The notes: a model not told the origin generated them from the sequence alone. A stretch of 64,000 bases of DNA from M3007 sp964550795 (GCA_964550795.1 CAZKBH010000021.1:15389-79388), one strand, 5' to 3'. Counted from the stretch's first letter, positions 19,126 through 29,137 are shown. Numbers and translations: made by a program.

Positions 19126-22100
19126 TTATCGAATCACGACTTTTTGTACGCTGCTGCCTTCGCCATTTTGTACGCGAACCGAGTAAACCCCAGCTGGCAA
19201 ATTTTGTACATTCAGCGTGAGCACCTGCCCCTGCGCAAAACCTTGCAGGCTGCGGGTCATCACCAAACGTCCATCAGCGGCTACCATCGAAACCAAAACC
19301 TGGCCTTCGAGGGCTTCTCCCAAGCTGACGCGCAACACATCATCCGCAGGATTTGGTTGAACGAGCATTTGGAACGCCTGATTGGTTGGTTCTTTGGTAC
19401 TAACAGTCACGGGTTGTACTATCACACCATATTCTGGTGCACTCGCACAAGCCTGATCGCTACCGCTCGTGATACACGCTTCGCCGGCATAATTGAAGAG
19501 GTCGAGGATTTCCACTTCGTCAATGTACCAGGCACCGTTCGGGGGTGCGTCTGCAATATCCGAACCAAAACGGAAACGGAAGGTGATGTCTTTTCCTGTG
19601 TAATCACTCAGGTCGAAGTAGGACTGTTTCCAGCCACCTGAATTTCCAGAGAACCCGTACAGGAATGGAATCGCGAACGTGGAATATTGAACGCTGCCAT
19701 CATATCCGGCACGGATGGATTTGTCGGTATTCAAACGGAGCCATTGCTCCTGTGGGTCAGCCAGATCTTTAATTTCCAGGAACCCGGCATCTACGCCTGC
19801 TTCTGTTTCGTATTGGTGCCAGAAGCGGAGGGCTGGTTTGTCGCCGGTAATGGTTACGCTCAGGGTTGTTTCGAGGCTGAAATCAGATTCGATGGGTGAG
19901 TTGCGACCAGCCCAGGCACCGGTGCCGCTACCAGGGTGAACCACTACATTTTGGTGAATGAAGATCTCACCGGTGTTTGGATCAACCAAGGTTGAGTACC
20001 ACTCATCTTCGTTGTCCAACAAGTCCTGGAAGTAACGGCTGGAGCCTAATCCGGACGAACTTTTAGCGGTATAGGTAAGCGTTTTTTCAACGCCACTTTG
20101 CATGGCGCCGAGGTTCCATTGTACCATTCCACCAACGGCTGTTCCGCCGTCAGAAGCACTGACCAGCGTAAGCCCGGTGGGAAGTTCGTCGGTCACGATT
20201 ACACTGGCGGCTTCCTCGTCTTTGTGGTTGGTCACAGTGATTTCAAATACCACATTGTCGCCGGGTTCGATGGTAGGCGTGGTGGTTACCTTTTTGATTT
20301 TCAATTCTTTGATACAAGTTGGGATCGGGTCAAAGCTGGCAACGCCGTCTCCGATGCTTTCCGATTCGCCTTGTGATGCAAAATAGCCCAGGCCACGCCG
20401 TGCGAATACGGAAGAAATGAGGCAGGTATCTGCGCCATTGTAGTTCAAGATGTCTGCCATCATGATTGCATCGCGCCCATCAATAAATCCTGGGTTGCAG
20501 GGTTGCAATTTCATGCCATCCACCACGAGTTGTACTGCGCGGTAATTGCCGCTGTTGGTATTGTTCAGGTCTTCATCCCAACCATATTTTTCTACCATAG
20601 CCCAGTACAGATCCCAGATCATATTAGACCACACCTCACCAACGCCGTGAGGAACGGCACTGGAGGGCACATCTTCATACGTCAGCGGAGCAATGGTCAT
20701 ATCCGTAGAATATGGGTAACGGCGAATGCCTTGACCGTTGGTTTCCTGATACAAAGCATAAGTACCAATACCGCGTTTGTCTGTGCCCTGATCGCCTGGC
20801 TCAACGGTCAGGATAAGCCCTGCCCAGTCGCTCCAGCCTTCGCCCATTTGTTCAGCGTTGCCAAGACAACTGAAGCCGTCGCCGGTGAGGCGATTGGAGA
20901 TACCGTGGTGATATTCGTGGGCGATGATGCCGTTGTCGAAATCTCCATCGCGTTGCAGAGGCCCTGAAAAATTGGGCAACCCGATGGAGATGTTCAAGCC
21001 TGCGCCGGCAAACTGACGCAACAAATCGCAGTTAGATTTGGTCATCATAACTACTGGAATGGTTACATTACCACCAACTGAGCCGGCAGCCATCCCTAGT
21101 GTAGCATCTTCAAAATTGCAAATAATGCACGCGATGCCACCCGCCTGCTGTACATTAAAGGCTTTCATGCCGAATTCGCATTCGCCGCGGTCCACCAGGA
21201 CAATTTTCCCGGCCACATCATTAATGGGTGCGTTGCACCCCAAGGTAGGGGAGCCCGAGCCATCCGTTACGACGATACCGTCGCCTGTTACAGGAGTAGT
21301 TGTGATGGGTGCACCCCATCCGGCAGAAGCTGATCCGTCATAGTTTCCAATAATAGCACCAGGGCCATTCACATTGATGATTTTGCCACCAGCGCGATCC
21401 CAAACGTACATCTGCATCCGTCCGTTTCCGCCATCTGGGGGAGTTGCAAAGTTGGCATTGTTGGTGCCGCCGCCATCCAGTGCTTGTGCATACACCTCGT
21501 CATTGCCCAAGCCTCCGTTGCCGTAGTTGTTGAATTGGAAATTTCCCGCTTGCTCATCAAAACCATAGCGGTAAAAAACATCGTGGATTACGTTGTTCAT
21601 GTAGAACAAATTGGTGATTGCTGCCTGCGAATTCACCAAAGGTTCTGCATTGGGATCGAATGGAAAATCCACATTCAAGGATGGACCACCCTCTGCAGAT
21701 TCCGTTGGATCTGGGGTGTTGTCGTTGGCTGTATCGTCAAAAGCCCATACGTTGTTGCCACGGGTGTAGGTGTACTCTCCGCCCACTTCACCGTCGGTGT
21801 CTAACCAACCGTATGGAGAGGCGGCAAGGTCGGCAGGATTCGTAACGATGCTGCGATTGCCGTGGATAGGGCTTTCCACCGGAAGCGCAAAAACGTTGTA
21901 GGTTTCGTCCATCAGCAGTTCGCTCATGGCAGATACTTCTGAATCGTTTTTGGCCTTGGTGGGTGCTGCAGCCGTGTGGTTATGGGAAGCATCGCATTCA
22001 TTTGCACCGTTTCCGCGGTGGCCATGGCCCAAATTGCAGTATGTAGTGTGGTTGAGTTTGGTAGAGATGAGGCCGGTTTGGGCATCTACCGCGATGGTCC

Positions 22101-22680
22101 AGAGGTCAGGAGTGTTGGCTTGGTCAATGACCATTTGCCAGGAAAGCCGAACGGTGCCGTTGTTGGCAAGCACATAGGCTGCCTTTACTGGAATTTCTTT
22201 CCGTGAAATTGCACCGCCCTCGAACACGAAATTTTGTTCGTTGGTTTTGCTGCGCAAGGCAGGAACAGGGAAACCCGTAAAGCCCAAATTGGCCATGGCC
22301 ATTTCCAATGCTTTGGCGGCACTGATAGAAGGTAAATCGGTGTTCGTGCGGCGGTTAAGCTCGTGCACAAAACGGTGACCGAGGTGAATGACCTCGCCAT
22401 TGGGTTTCACGTGCAGACCAAAAAGGCCGTTGAGCACGGGAATTCCGCGGTGTTGTTGTTGCACCCAAACGTGTGTGATACCGTTGTGTTTGGTACGGTA
22501 CTCGCGCACGACTTTTACATCGGATACGTCGCTTTGGGTGAGTTCAAATTTTGAAGGAGATTCTTGTAAAAAACGGAGCGCCGTTTCACGTGCGCTGCGA
22601 TCTTGGGCAGAAAGGCTGTTCGCTACCAGGAGCAATAACCCCGCAAAAAGCCCTAGGCGAGTGTAAAGATGTCGGAACAT
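19126..22680 (-). CDS. Secreted M36 (fungalysin-type) metalloprotease with T9SS type A sorting domain
   Basis: The 1184-residue precursor has a signal peptide (about 1-25, ending NSLSAQ), an FTP/PepSY-like propeptide, then the M36 catalytic domain with HEYHH (about residues 585-589) and the third ligand Glu in EGWSDWAGL. A PA domain is inserted before it (IVLVDRGECEFGMKAF). After the catalytic part come a DUF11-type domain (NVVFEITVTNHKDEEAASV), a MAM/jelly-roll region, and the C-terminal type A sorting domain (LVQPNPADDVLRV to VQKVVIR). It should cross the outer membrane by the type IX system and be released or anchored to A-LPS, digesting extracellular protein. Latency by the propeptide is the family norm. 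Confidence 0.92.
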   Translation of the reverse strand: MFRHLYTRLGLFAGLLLLVANSLSAQDRSARETALRFLQESPSKFELTQSDVSDVKVVREYRTKHNGITHVWVQQQHRGIPVLNGLFGLHVKPNGEVIHLGHRFVHELNRRTNTDLPSISAAKALEMAMANLGFTGFPVPALRSKTNEQNFVFEGGAISRKEIPVKAAYVLANNGTVRLSWQMVIDQANTPDLWTIAVDAQTGLISTKLNHTTYCNLGHGHRGNGANECDASHNHTAAAPTKAKNDSEVSAMSELLMDETYNVFALPVESPIHGNRSIVTNPADLAASPYGWLDTDGEVGGEYTYTRGNNVWAFDDTANDNTPDPTESAEGGPSLNVDFPFDPNAEPLVNSQAAITNLFYMNNVIHDVFYRYGFDEQAGNFQFNNYGNGGLGNDEVYAQALDGGGTNNANFATPPDGGNGRMQMYVWDRAGGKIINVNGPGAIIGNYDGSASAGWGAPITTTPVTGDGIVVTDGSGSPTLGCNAPINDVAGKIVLVDRGECEFGMKAFNVQQAGGIACIICNFEDATLGMAAGSVGGNVTIPVVMMTKSNCDLLRQFAGAGLNISIGLPNFSGPLQRDGDFDNGIIAHEYHHGISNRLTGDGFSCLGNAEQMGEGWSDWAGLILTVEPGDQGTDKRGIGTYALYQETNGQGIRRYPYSTDMTIAPLTYEDVPSSAVPHGVGEVWSNMIWDLYWAMVEKYGWDEDLNNTNSGNYRAVQLVVDGMKLQPCNPGFIDGRDAIMMADILNYNGADTCLISSVFARRGLGYFASQGESESIGDGVASFDPIPTCIKELKIKKVTTTPTIEPGDNVVFEITVTNHKDEEAASVIVTDELPTGLTLVSASDGGTAVGGMVQWNLGAMQSGVEKTLTYTAKSSSGLGSSRYFQDLLDNEDEWYSTLVDPNTGEIFIHQNVVVHPGSGTGAWAGRNSPIESDFSLETTLSVTITGDKPALRFWHQYETEAGVDAGFLEIKDLADPQEQWLRLNTDKSIRAGYDGSVQYSTFAIPFLYGFSGNSGGWKQSYFDLSDYTGKDITFRFRFGSDIADAPPNGAWYIDEVEILDLFNYAGEACITSGSDQACASAPEYGVIVQPVTVSTKEPTNQAFQMLVQPNPADDVLRVSLGEALEGQVLVSMVAADGRLVMTRSLQGFAQGQVLTLNVQNLPAGVYSVRVQNGEGSSVQKVVIR

Positions 22681-22804
22681 TTAACAGACAGTAAGATTTA
22701 GTGAAATAATAGTGTTGGCTCTCGGAGGCTGCCAAAGGTAGTACAAGGTGCTTTCCTTTAACAACTACCTTTTTAAAATTGCCAGAAATAGCGAAGATTA
22801 AACG

Positions 22805-22855
22805 ATGATTAAGGTGATTTGAATGATTTGAGTGCGGCAAATGACTGATTTTAGG
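22805..22855. repeat. Nonamer-type dispersed repeat, copy 1
   Basis: RTGATTTGA units (from 22814) lead into GTGCGGCAAATGACTGAT and TTTAGG. The reverse complement of 32871-32933 contains the closely similar GTGAGGCAAATGCCTGAT with the same preceding units. It lies in the 350-nt space between the protease and prs genes. Confidence 0.6.
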
Positions 22856-22879
22856 AATTTGGGGTCAGTTCAGGTGCGA

Positions 22880-22907
22880 GACAGTCGCGTGGGGCTACGC
22901 AACTGTC
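22880..22907. repeat. GACAGT hairpin
   Basis: GACAGTCGCGT and ACGCAACTGTC form a stem with one mismatch around GGGGCT. It is similar in size to REP elements. No other copy was noticed in the window. Confidence 0.5.
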
Positions 22908-22995
22908 GAGCAACGCAAAATGGCAACAAATTAAGCCCTCCAAACTGGAAGGTTATTGTTTCATCGGTACTTATACACCGTATAATCCTAGTTTC

Positions 22996-23003
22996 TACCT
23001 TTG
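22996..23003 (+). promoter_or_regulatory. Candidate -7 box for prs
   Basis: TACCTTTG matches the Bacteroidota -7 consensus TAnnTTTG exactly and lies 27 nt before the prs ATG. No convincing -33 TTTG is at the expected distance. Confidence 0.4.
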
Positions 23004-23030
23004 CCTCAAATTTGAAATGATTTGAAAAAC

Positions 23031-24035
23031 ATGACAGCCAGCCAAGCGCCTGCTCCTTCGAGTGACGAAGCTTGTAAAACGAATCCACAACCAGCTGCAC
23101 CCGTGACAGAAGTCAAACTTTTTGCTTGCTCAGCCTCCAAAGAATTATCCAAAGAAATCGCCCTCCATTACGATACTGAACTTGGCGACACCACCCTTGC
23201 GCGCTTTAGTGATGGCGAAATGCAAACCGTTATCAACGAAAGTGTGCGTGGAGCCTACACTTTTTTTATCCAGAGCACCTGCCAGCCTCACGACAATTTC
23301 GTGGAACTCCTGCTTTGGATTGATACGGCCCGACGCGCTTCAGCGGGGTACATCACAGCGGTAGTGCCTTACTTCGGATACGCCCGTCAAGATCGGAAAG
23401 ACAAGCCCCGGGTGCCGATTAGTGCCAAACTCATGGCCAATATGTTCACTGCCGCTGGCGTAAATCGCATCATGACCATGGATTTACACGCCGATCAAGT
23501 GCAGGGATTTTTTGATATTCCGGTGGATCACCTTCGTTCAGAAGCCATTTATGTGCCTTACCTGGAAACTCAGGATCTTTCAAAAGTGATTTTCGCCAGC
23601 CCGGATGTCGGCGGCGTAAAACGCGCCCGCATCTACGCCATGCACTTTGGCCGCGAACTCGTCATCTGCGACAAGTACCGGACGAAGGCCAATGAGGTGG
23701 CTGCCATGACCGTTATCGGCAACGTAAAAGGCGCAGATGTGATTTTGGTGGATGATCTTGTGGACACCGCCGGAACACTCTGCAAAGCCGCCGATGCGCT
23801 GATGGAAAAGGGCGCAAATTCTGTGCGCGCCATTTGCACACACCCTGTTTTGTCTGGCAAAGCGTACCAAAACATCGCAGCTTCGCAACTCACCGAACTG
23901 ATTGTATGCGATACCATTCCGCTCCGCTCGGACATATCGGAGCCTAAAATCAAGGTGCTTTCAACAGCCAATCTTTTCGCGCGCGCCATTCGAAATACGG
24001 TGGAGCACAAAAGTATCGCTGCGCTTTTCCATTAG
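23031..24035 (+). CDS. prs: Ribose-phosphate pyrophosphokinase
   Basis: The 334-residue class I PRPP synthase converts ribose-5-phosphate and ATP to PRPP for nucleotide, His and Trp synthesis. Visible motifs are ARQDRKDKPR (ATP and pyrophosphate contact), DLHADQVQGFFDIPVDHL (the PRPP synthase signature) and VDDLVDTAGTL (the ribose-5-phosphate loop). The start ATG at 23031 gives MTASQAPAPS, a 27-residue polar extension before the conserved core at EVKLFACSAS. A TTG three codons earlier is less likely. It is monocistronic in appearance, with a terminator at 24151-24186. Confidence 0.95.
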   Translation: MTASQAPAPSSDEACKTNPQPAAPVTEVKLFACSASKELSKEIALHYDTELGDTTLARFSDGEMQTVINESVRGAYTFFIQSTCQPHDNFVELLLWIDTARRASAGYITAVVPYFGYARQDRKDKPRVPISAKLMANMFTAAGVNRIMTMDLHADQVQGFFDIPVDHLRSEAIYVPYLETQDLSKVIFASPDVGGVKRARIYAMHFGRELVICDKYRTKANEVAAMTVIGNVKGADVILVDDLVDTAGTLCKAADALMEKGANSVRAICTHPVLSGKAYQNIAASQLTELIVCDTIPLRSDISEPKIKVLSTANLFARAIRNTVEHKSIAALFH

Positions 24036-24042
24036 TCACTTG

Positions 24043-24078
24043 ATTTGCCGCCGCTTTCTGCCTATTTGCCGCCGCTTT
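24043..24078 (+). repeat. ATTTGCCGCCGCTTT direct repeat
   Basis: The 15-mer occurs at 24043-24057 and 24064-24078 (period 21) and once more at 265-279 in the leader of tRNA-Val. The interval 24036-24340 has no gene apart from a possible small transcript ending at the terminator below. Confidence 0.7.
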
Positions 24079-24150
24079 CTAAATATAGTTTTCGATACAA
24101 AAGTCGCACGGTTACCTTCGCGACAGTTTTCTCATAGTATGTTTTGATTT

Positions 24151-24186
24151 TCCTACTGCTTCCCCTTCTGGCAGTAGGATTTTTTT
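24151..24186 (+). terminator. Rho-independent terminator
   Basis: TCCTACTGC (24151-24159) pairs with GCAGTAGGA (24171-24179) and is followed by seven T. It lies 115 nt after prs and may end the prs mRNA or a short separate transcript. Confidence 0.8.
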
Positions 24187-24340
24187 GAATCCTTTCTCCC
24201 CTTTAAGGGCCCCCGCTCTCATATATAATCTTCGGTTAGGCACTCGGCGCGACGTATCTGAATGAACGTCGCGCCTGGTGCGGGTCGCTCCTTCCAACTT
24301 TTGTGCTATGTGTCTGTTTAATACGTTTGTCCTCCAAACG

Positions 24341-24859
24341 ATGCTCATGCATATCTCCACTAAAAAAATCTTATTTGTATTGGGGCTTTCGCTCTTCAGT
24401 GCCGGTCTGTTTGGCCAGGTAAAAAGTGGGGCCTTCCGGCTCATGCTCAATGGGCTGCTCAGCCACAGTGTTCCCGAAATTGGGGTTCAGGAGGCCGCCC
24501 GCGACCGCGCATCTATTGTTTTTTTGGATGCCCGTGAACCGCGTGAATTTGAGGTAAGCCATATTGAAGGCGCGATATTCGTTGGATACGACCATTTCGA
24601 GGTGGAAAAACTGCCCAGACAATTGGACAAAAACCAACGATTTGTCATCTATTGCGCCGTAGGTTATCGCAGCGAAAAAGTGACCGAAAAGCTCAAAAAA
24701 GCGGGATTTTCCAATGTTTCCAACCTGTATGGAGGCATTTTTGAATGGGTCAACCAAGGCTTCCCCGTCGTTAATCAAACTGGTCCTACTTTAGATGTGC
24801 ATGCTTTCGACCGTACATGGGGTATTTGGCTCAAAAAGGGGAAGAAGGTGTATAAATGA
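24341..24859 (+). CDS. Exported rhodanese-like protein
   Basis: The 172-residue protein has a signal peptide (about 1-25, ending SAGLFGQ) and a single rhodanese domain: VFLDAREPREFEVSHIEGAI, then FVIYCAVGYRSEK with the active-site loop Cys, and NLYGGIFEWVNQGFPV. Rhodanese domains carry sulfur as a Cys persulfide or act in sulfur delivery and redox sensing; substrate unknown. The start is placed at ATG 24341 (MLMHISTKK) because a signal peptide follows; in-frame codons upstream give no family-like sequence. The inverted 7-bp array begins 11 nt after the stop. Confidence 0.82.
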   Translation: MLMHISTKKILFVLGLSLFSAGLFGQVKSGAFRLMLNGLLSHSVPEIGVQEAARDRASIVFLDAREPREFEVSHIEGAIFVGYDHFEVEKLPRQLDKNQRFVIYCAVGYRSEKVTEKLKKAGFSNVSNLYGGIFEWVNQGFPVVNQTGPTLDVHAFDRTWGIWLKKGKKVYK

Positions 24860-24870
24860 AACTGACTATT

Positions 24871-25093
24871 TGAATATTGAATATCGAATATCGAACACCG
24901 AATATTGAATATCGAACACCGAACACCGAATATCGAACACCGAATATCGAAGGGGGAAAGACATAAACCGGCGTTGATAGAACATTTGGACTTAATATCC
25001 ATTCGCCTTTAAACTACTTCGGTGTTCGATATTGGGTGTTCGGTGTTCGGTGTTCTGCGGTTCGGTGTTCGATATTCGATATTCAATATCCGG
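24871..25093. repeat. Inverted pair of 7-bp tandem arrays (GAAYAYY)
   Basis: The left arm 24872-24948 is exactly eleven heptamers of GAATATT, GAATATC or GAACACC. The right arm, about 25016-25093, is the same kind of array in reverse orientation with a few irregular units. The spacer is about 65 nt. It sits between the convergent rhodanese and barrel genes. Confidence 0.9.
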
Positions 25094-25109
25094 ATAGTCA
25101 TTCTAATGA

Positions 25110-25143
25110 AAAAGCCCGGTCACCACTACGGGACCGGGCTTTC
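25110..25143 (-). terminator. Rho-independent terminator of the barrel protein gene
   Basis: On the minus strand AGCCCGGTC and GACCGGGCT form a 9-bp stem followed by TTTTTC. It starts about 40 nt after the stop of the gene ending at 25183. Confidence 0.8.
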
Positions 25144-25182
25144 TACTGTACGAAATTTCACTATTACAATGCTTCCACCAAA

Positions 25183-26379
25183 TTAATTCTTTACAACCTT
25201 AAATTTCGGAATGTCCATGTGATGGGTAGTTTCGTTTCCGCCAAAACGATACGCAACACCCACATTCACGGAGTAATCAGCAAACGCCGCATCGCCATTT
25301 CGAGGATTACCGCTGGCATCGTTGCCGGCTGCAATATCGGCTACGCTACGGGTGCGTTTGCGGTAAAGCGCATAGGGTACATTGGCGGAAAAAATAAACT
25401 GCCCACGTTGGAAGGCTACGCCTGGCTCCACTGCAACAATAAAGCCCGGGCGACGAAACCCATTGCTTCCTCCAATCAAATCGCGGGTTGGAATGCCCTC
25501 TGCGCGAAGTCCTAAACCCGCAGAAACGCCTTTAGCAGGCCAAACCACATAGTTCAAGCCCGCCCGTACCACAAATTGATCGGCAACCGAATGGAAAGCC
25601 GTGATGGCATCAATGGGCGTAGAATTAGCAGTCAGCACCCGTTGCACAGTGTTATTGGTTTCGCGGGGGTTTGACATATAAAACCCGTTGAAATACAAAG
25701 CTCCTCCTTTGAAAAGGGTGGTATAACCCTGGATTTCGAGACTGATTCCCACGCCGCCGTCGCCCAATTGAATGGATTGATCAACAGCTTTTGTGATGAT
25801 AGAATCTCCCCCATCGCTGGCTTTCCGGCGGTGAAATTCACCTTGTACATTTGAATTTCCGGTAGGCAATTTGATGCCAAGCCCGATGGCGAGGTTTTTA
25901 TTCATGTGCTTTTCGGGGTCCAGCAGCCAATAGGAAGCGGACAGACGCAAATCACCAATGCCTTGTGCGCCAGTGTTGAAACGTTTCTGCTCCGGGTTAG
26001 CGGACAAAGAATTACCGTAGTGCTCGTACAAAGAAGAGCGATCGTAGTAGATGTAAGGAAGATTCACGGAAACACTCAAGCGATTGCTAATCCCGTAGGA
26101 AAGACCAAGTTCCAAAGAGTGTGCATCATTGATCACCTGCGTGTTTTTCTCGATGCGCTCTTTTTGTTCAAAATCGCTCTTAAAGTGTCGGAAAGACTGG
26201 AAATAGCGATAGTTGGCACCTGCCTGCCACTGCCCTTTGCCCAAAACAACAGCGTTAGCAGCAGTTCCCGCACAGCCTCCGAAAGGTCGAACGGCTACGC
26301 AGCCTTGAGCGGCAGCCTGTTGAATAAAAAAGGCCAGAAGGAAACCTGCGCAAAAAAGGATGGGTAGTAGTTTTTTCAT
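25183..26379 (-). CDS. Outer-membrane beta-barrel (transporter-like) protein
   Basis: The 398-residue protein has a signal peptide (about 1-24, ending QQAAAQ). Two Cys-containing segments follow (GCVAVRPFGGCAGTA), then long alternating strands such as LELGLSYGISNRLSVSVNLPYIYYDR and FIFSANVPYALYRKRTRS. The layout resembles the MetA/DUF3187-type transporter barrels of unknown substrate; the family is not certain. The last strand ends in VAYRFGGN followed by a His-rich tail (ETTHHMDIPKFKVVKN), which could bind metal. It is transcribed after the TonB receptor with 117 nt between. Confidence 0.7.
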   Translation of the reverse strand: MKKLLPILFCAGFLLAFFIQQAAAQGCVAVRPFGGCAGTAANAVVLGKGQWQAGANYRYFQSFRHFKSDFEQKERIEKNTQVINDAHSLELGLSYGISNRLSVSVNLPYIYYDRSSLYEHYGNSLSANPEQKRFNTGAQGIGDLRLSASYWLLDPEKHMNKNLAIGLGIKLPTGNSNVQGEFHRRKASDGGDSIITKAVDQSIQLGDGGVGISLEIQGYTTLFKGGALYFNGFYMSNPRETNNTVQRVLTANSTPIDAITAFHSVADQFVVRAGLNYVVWPAKGVSAGLGLRAEGIPTRDLIGGSNGFRRPGFIVAVEPGVAFQRGQFIFSANVPYALYRKRTRSVADIAAGNDASGNPRNGDAAFADYSVNVGVAYRFGGNETTHHMDIPKFKVVKN

Positions 26380-26496
26380 GAGACAGAATATTAGTGTGGA
26401 TGAAATTCTGTCACAAAAGTATCGGCACCCGGCCCTGAACCTGCTTAGAAACTCCTTAGACTGTGCTTAGAGAATGCTTAGAAACGAACGTTCACG

Positions 26497-29137
26497 TTAT
26501 TCCACCTTCACCCTCGACGACTCACTTTCAGAACTCGTATCCCGGCGGCGGGCACTTTTCAGGTCTGTGTTGCCGAAGCGGTAACTGAAACTCAGGCGGG
26601 CCGTTCGGGTGTCGTTGCGCTGCAAAAAGTCAAGCTCGATGTTGGAATAATTGACATAAACATTGGAAAACTGGGTATAAAAAATGTCGTTCAACGAGAG
26701 TGAAAGCCGGCCGCGTTTGTTCCAAAATGTTTTGGACGCTCCGATATTCAGCCCGCCCATGGCACCAATGTCGAAAAATTCTTCCAGGAATTTGGTCATG
26801 TACCACCCGCCTACTTCAATCTTGAAATCAGCGGGCAGATTCACGTTTACTTGCCAATAAGCCAGCCAGTTCCACTTACTTCGTTCAAATCTACTACCTA
26901 GATATTCCGCATCGTAGGTATTGAGAATGAATTGATTGCCTCCAAAACCATCAATCAGTTTTTTGTATTTAATCGGAAAATTCAACTCAAATGCCCAGCG
27001 CTCGTACTCCGCCAGATTGGCCGCCGTTGCAAAAGTTTTGGTGCCTTCCAGCCGGGGCGCGTTCTCAAAAATGACATCGTCCGTTTTGGCGTATGAAACA
27101 CGAAGAAAGGGCTGGTTGTCATACGTGAGCGCAAGTTGGGCGTTGTTACTGATCTCGGGGCGCAGGGTCGGATTGCCCTGTTGGAAAGTAAGCGAGTCAA
27201 TAAAAAAGGCAAAAGGATTCTGCTGCTGAAATGCCGGGCGATTGACCCTGCGGCTGTAGGAGGATTGCAGGCCAATATTTTTGTTTATTTTGTAGAGCGC
27301 ACTGGCGCTTGGAAACCATTGCAGGTAATTGCGGTCGAGTACGGTTTGGCCCGCTGTAGTGCCCAAAATCACGGTTTGTTCCGCACGAAGCCCTGCATTC
27401 AGGTCTATTTTGGTGAGTCTTTTGGACAAATTCAAATACCCCGCGTTGATGTTTTCTTTGTACAAAAAGTCGTTGGACTGGCCGGGGTCAATCTCGCCGC
27501 CTCGCAAAAATTGCAGGTCATTGTCAATGGTCGCAAAACTTGATTTTGCTCCCATATCTGCTTTAAAAGTGGAATCAAAAGGCAGCGTGTAGTCCAGTTT
27601 CCCCACGTAAATTTGAATGGGCTGGTCGAGATTTTGCTCCGAACGAGATTCGGGGCTACCTACCTCGTTTTGAAAAATATTGAGGCGGCTGCGGTTTTCC
27701 AACTGGTATTGGCTGTAATCAAAGTCGAGGTTGAGCGTGTGGCCTGTTTTTGCATTAAATTCATGCCGCAGATTGGCATTGCCCAGGAAATTATTGCGGT
27801 CGGAGCGGGTATCGTTCTGGGTCGTAAAGGAGCCAATGGGTTGCGACAAAACCCGGTCGAACACCTCGGTCACATTGTTGGCGCGACTGTCGCCCGTTCG
27901 GTCAAAACCGCGAAAAAGCAGTCCCACCGTCGTCTTTTTGGTGGCAAAAAAATCAGCACCAAACCGAAAATTCTGCACTTGACTCGTTGAAGGATTGTAA
28001 TTCGTTTGGGTGTAAATCTCGTTCCCGATAAACCGCTCCACCTCTATCACCGTAAAAGAAGTGCGATCCAGATAACTGTATGAGCCAAAAAGATTCCATT
28101 GCCCTTTCCGATAATTGAGCGACAAAGAGGGATTGATTCGGTAATAATTGCGGTCGTCGGAACCAGCTTCGGTTTGATCGTACACGCTGCCGCCGGTGGT
28201 GAGGGCCACGGTTCCGTTGAAACCCAGATTGGCGTTTCGTTTCAAGATAATATTGATGATGGCCCCGCCCGCCGCGTCAAACTGGGCACCCGGCTGTGTG
28301 ATGAGTTCGATGCGGTCAATCTGATCGCCGGGCATGTCGCGCAGCACGGCATTCATGTCGGCATATTGAGAANNNNNNNNNNACGACGACCTGGTAGCCA
28401 AGTCCATGCAACCCGAGTCGGCGCAAGCGGCACGCGCCGGGGTTTCCGTTGCGGCCGATACCAACGCCGACGACTACGCCGAAGCGCAGCGCGTTGCCCA
28501 GCAGGTTCCAGGTCGTGGCCACGCGTTGGTACCTTGCGCCCAGCAGCGCAGCCCAGTCGCCGGGCATGTCGCGCAGCACGGCATTCATGTCGGCATATTG
28601 AGAAGGTTTGCCGTCAATCCAGATTTGAACACTGGAATTGCCTGCCAGGGTCACGCGGTCCTGCACCACCATGACCCCGGGCAATTTTTGCAACATTTCG
28701 AGGGCTGATCCGCCGCTGGCCACAGGGCTATCGCTCACATTCATGATAAGCCGGTCGGCTTTTTGCTCGAATAATGGGCGTTTAGCCACCACTTCCGCCT
28801 CTGCCAAAAGGTTTGCGGAAGGACGCAGGGTAATGTCCGCGCTTACATTTTTGCTCTCGGCCCGCACCACAAATGGCTCCGTGCGCTGCGAATCATAGCC
28901 GACCAAACTAGCCAGGATATGATATTCCCCTGGTGCAACACCCGCGATGCTGAAGGTTCCCGCTGCATCCGTTAAGGTCCCCTTCACGAACTGAGAATCC
29001 GGCGTACTCAACAGTACGATGGTCGCAAAACCAAGCGGCTGTTGACTTTCGTCCGTAACTTTTCCACCGACAGAAATTTGAGCAAAAACAGGGAGGGACG
29101 CGCAGAGAAATGCGAGCAAAAAAGTTGATTTTTTCAT
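26497..29137 (-). CDS. TonB-dependent receptor, split by a mis-assembled gap
   Basis: From ATG 29137 the protein has a signal peptide (ending LPVFAQ), a carboxypeptidase-regulatory-like domain (VGGKVTDESQQPLGFATIVLL), a plug domain (LEMLQKLPGVMVVQD, VQIWIDGKPSQYADM), and, after the gap, IELITQPGAQFDAAGGAI and a 22-strand-type barrel. It belongs with outer-membrane-protein beta-barrel receptors that lack a SusD partner. Removing 28325-28556 (one duplicated 48-bp copy, the N run and a foreign 174-nt piece) joins both halves in one frame of 803 codons including the stop. It is powered by TonB; the substrate is unknown. The C-terminus is charged (RRDTSSESESSRVKVE). Confidence 0.85.
28325..28604. 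other. Assembly gap with 48-bp overlap duplication and foreign fragment
   Basis: 28325-28372 and 28557-28604 are identical. Between them lie ten N (28373-28382) and 174 nt (28383-28556) that are very GC-rich, read open on the plus strand (DDLVAKSMQPESAQAARAG), and do not resemble the flanks. This looks like contig ends that overlap but were scaffolded with a stray piece. Confidence 0.9.

Noticed and set aside
24871..25093. CRISPR array or phage attachment site
   Set aside because: Units are 7 bp with no spacers, and no integrase is near.
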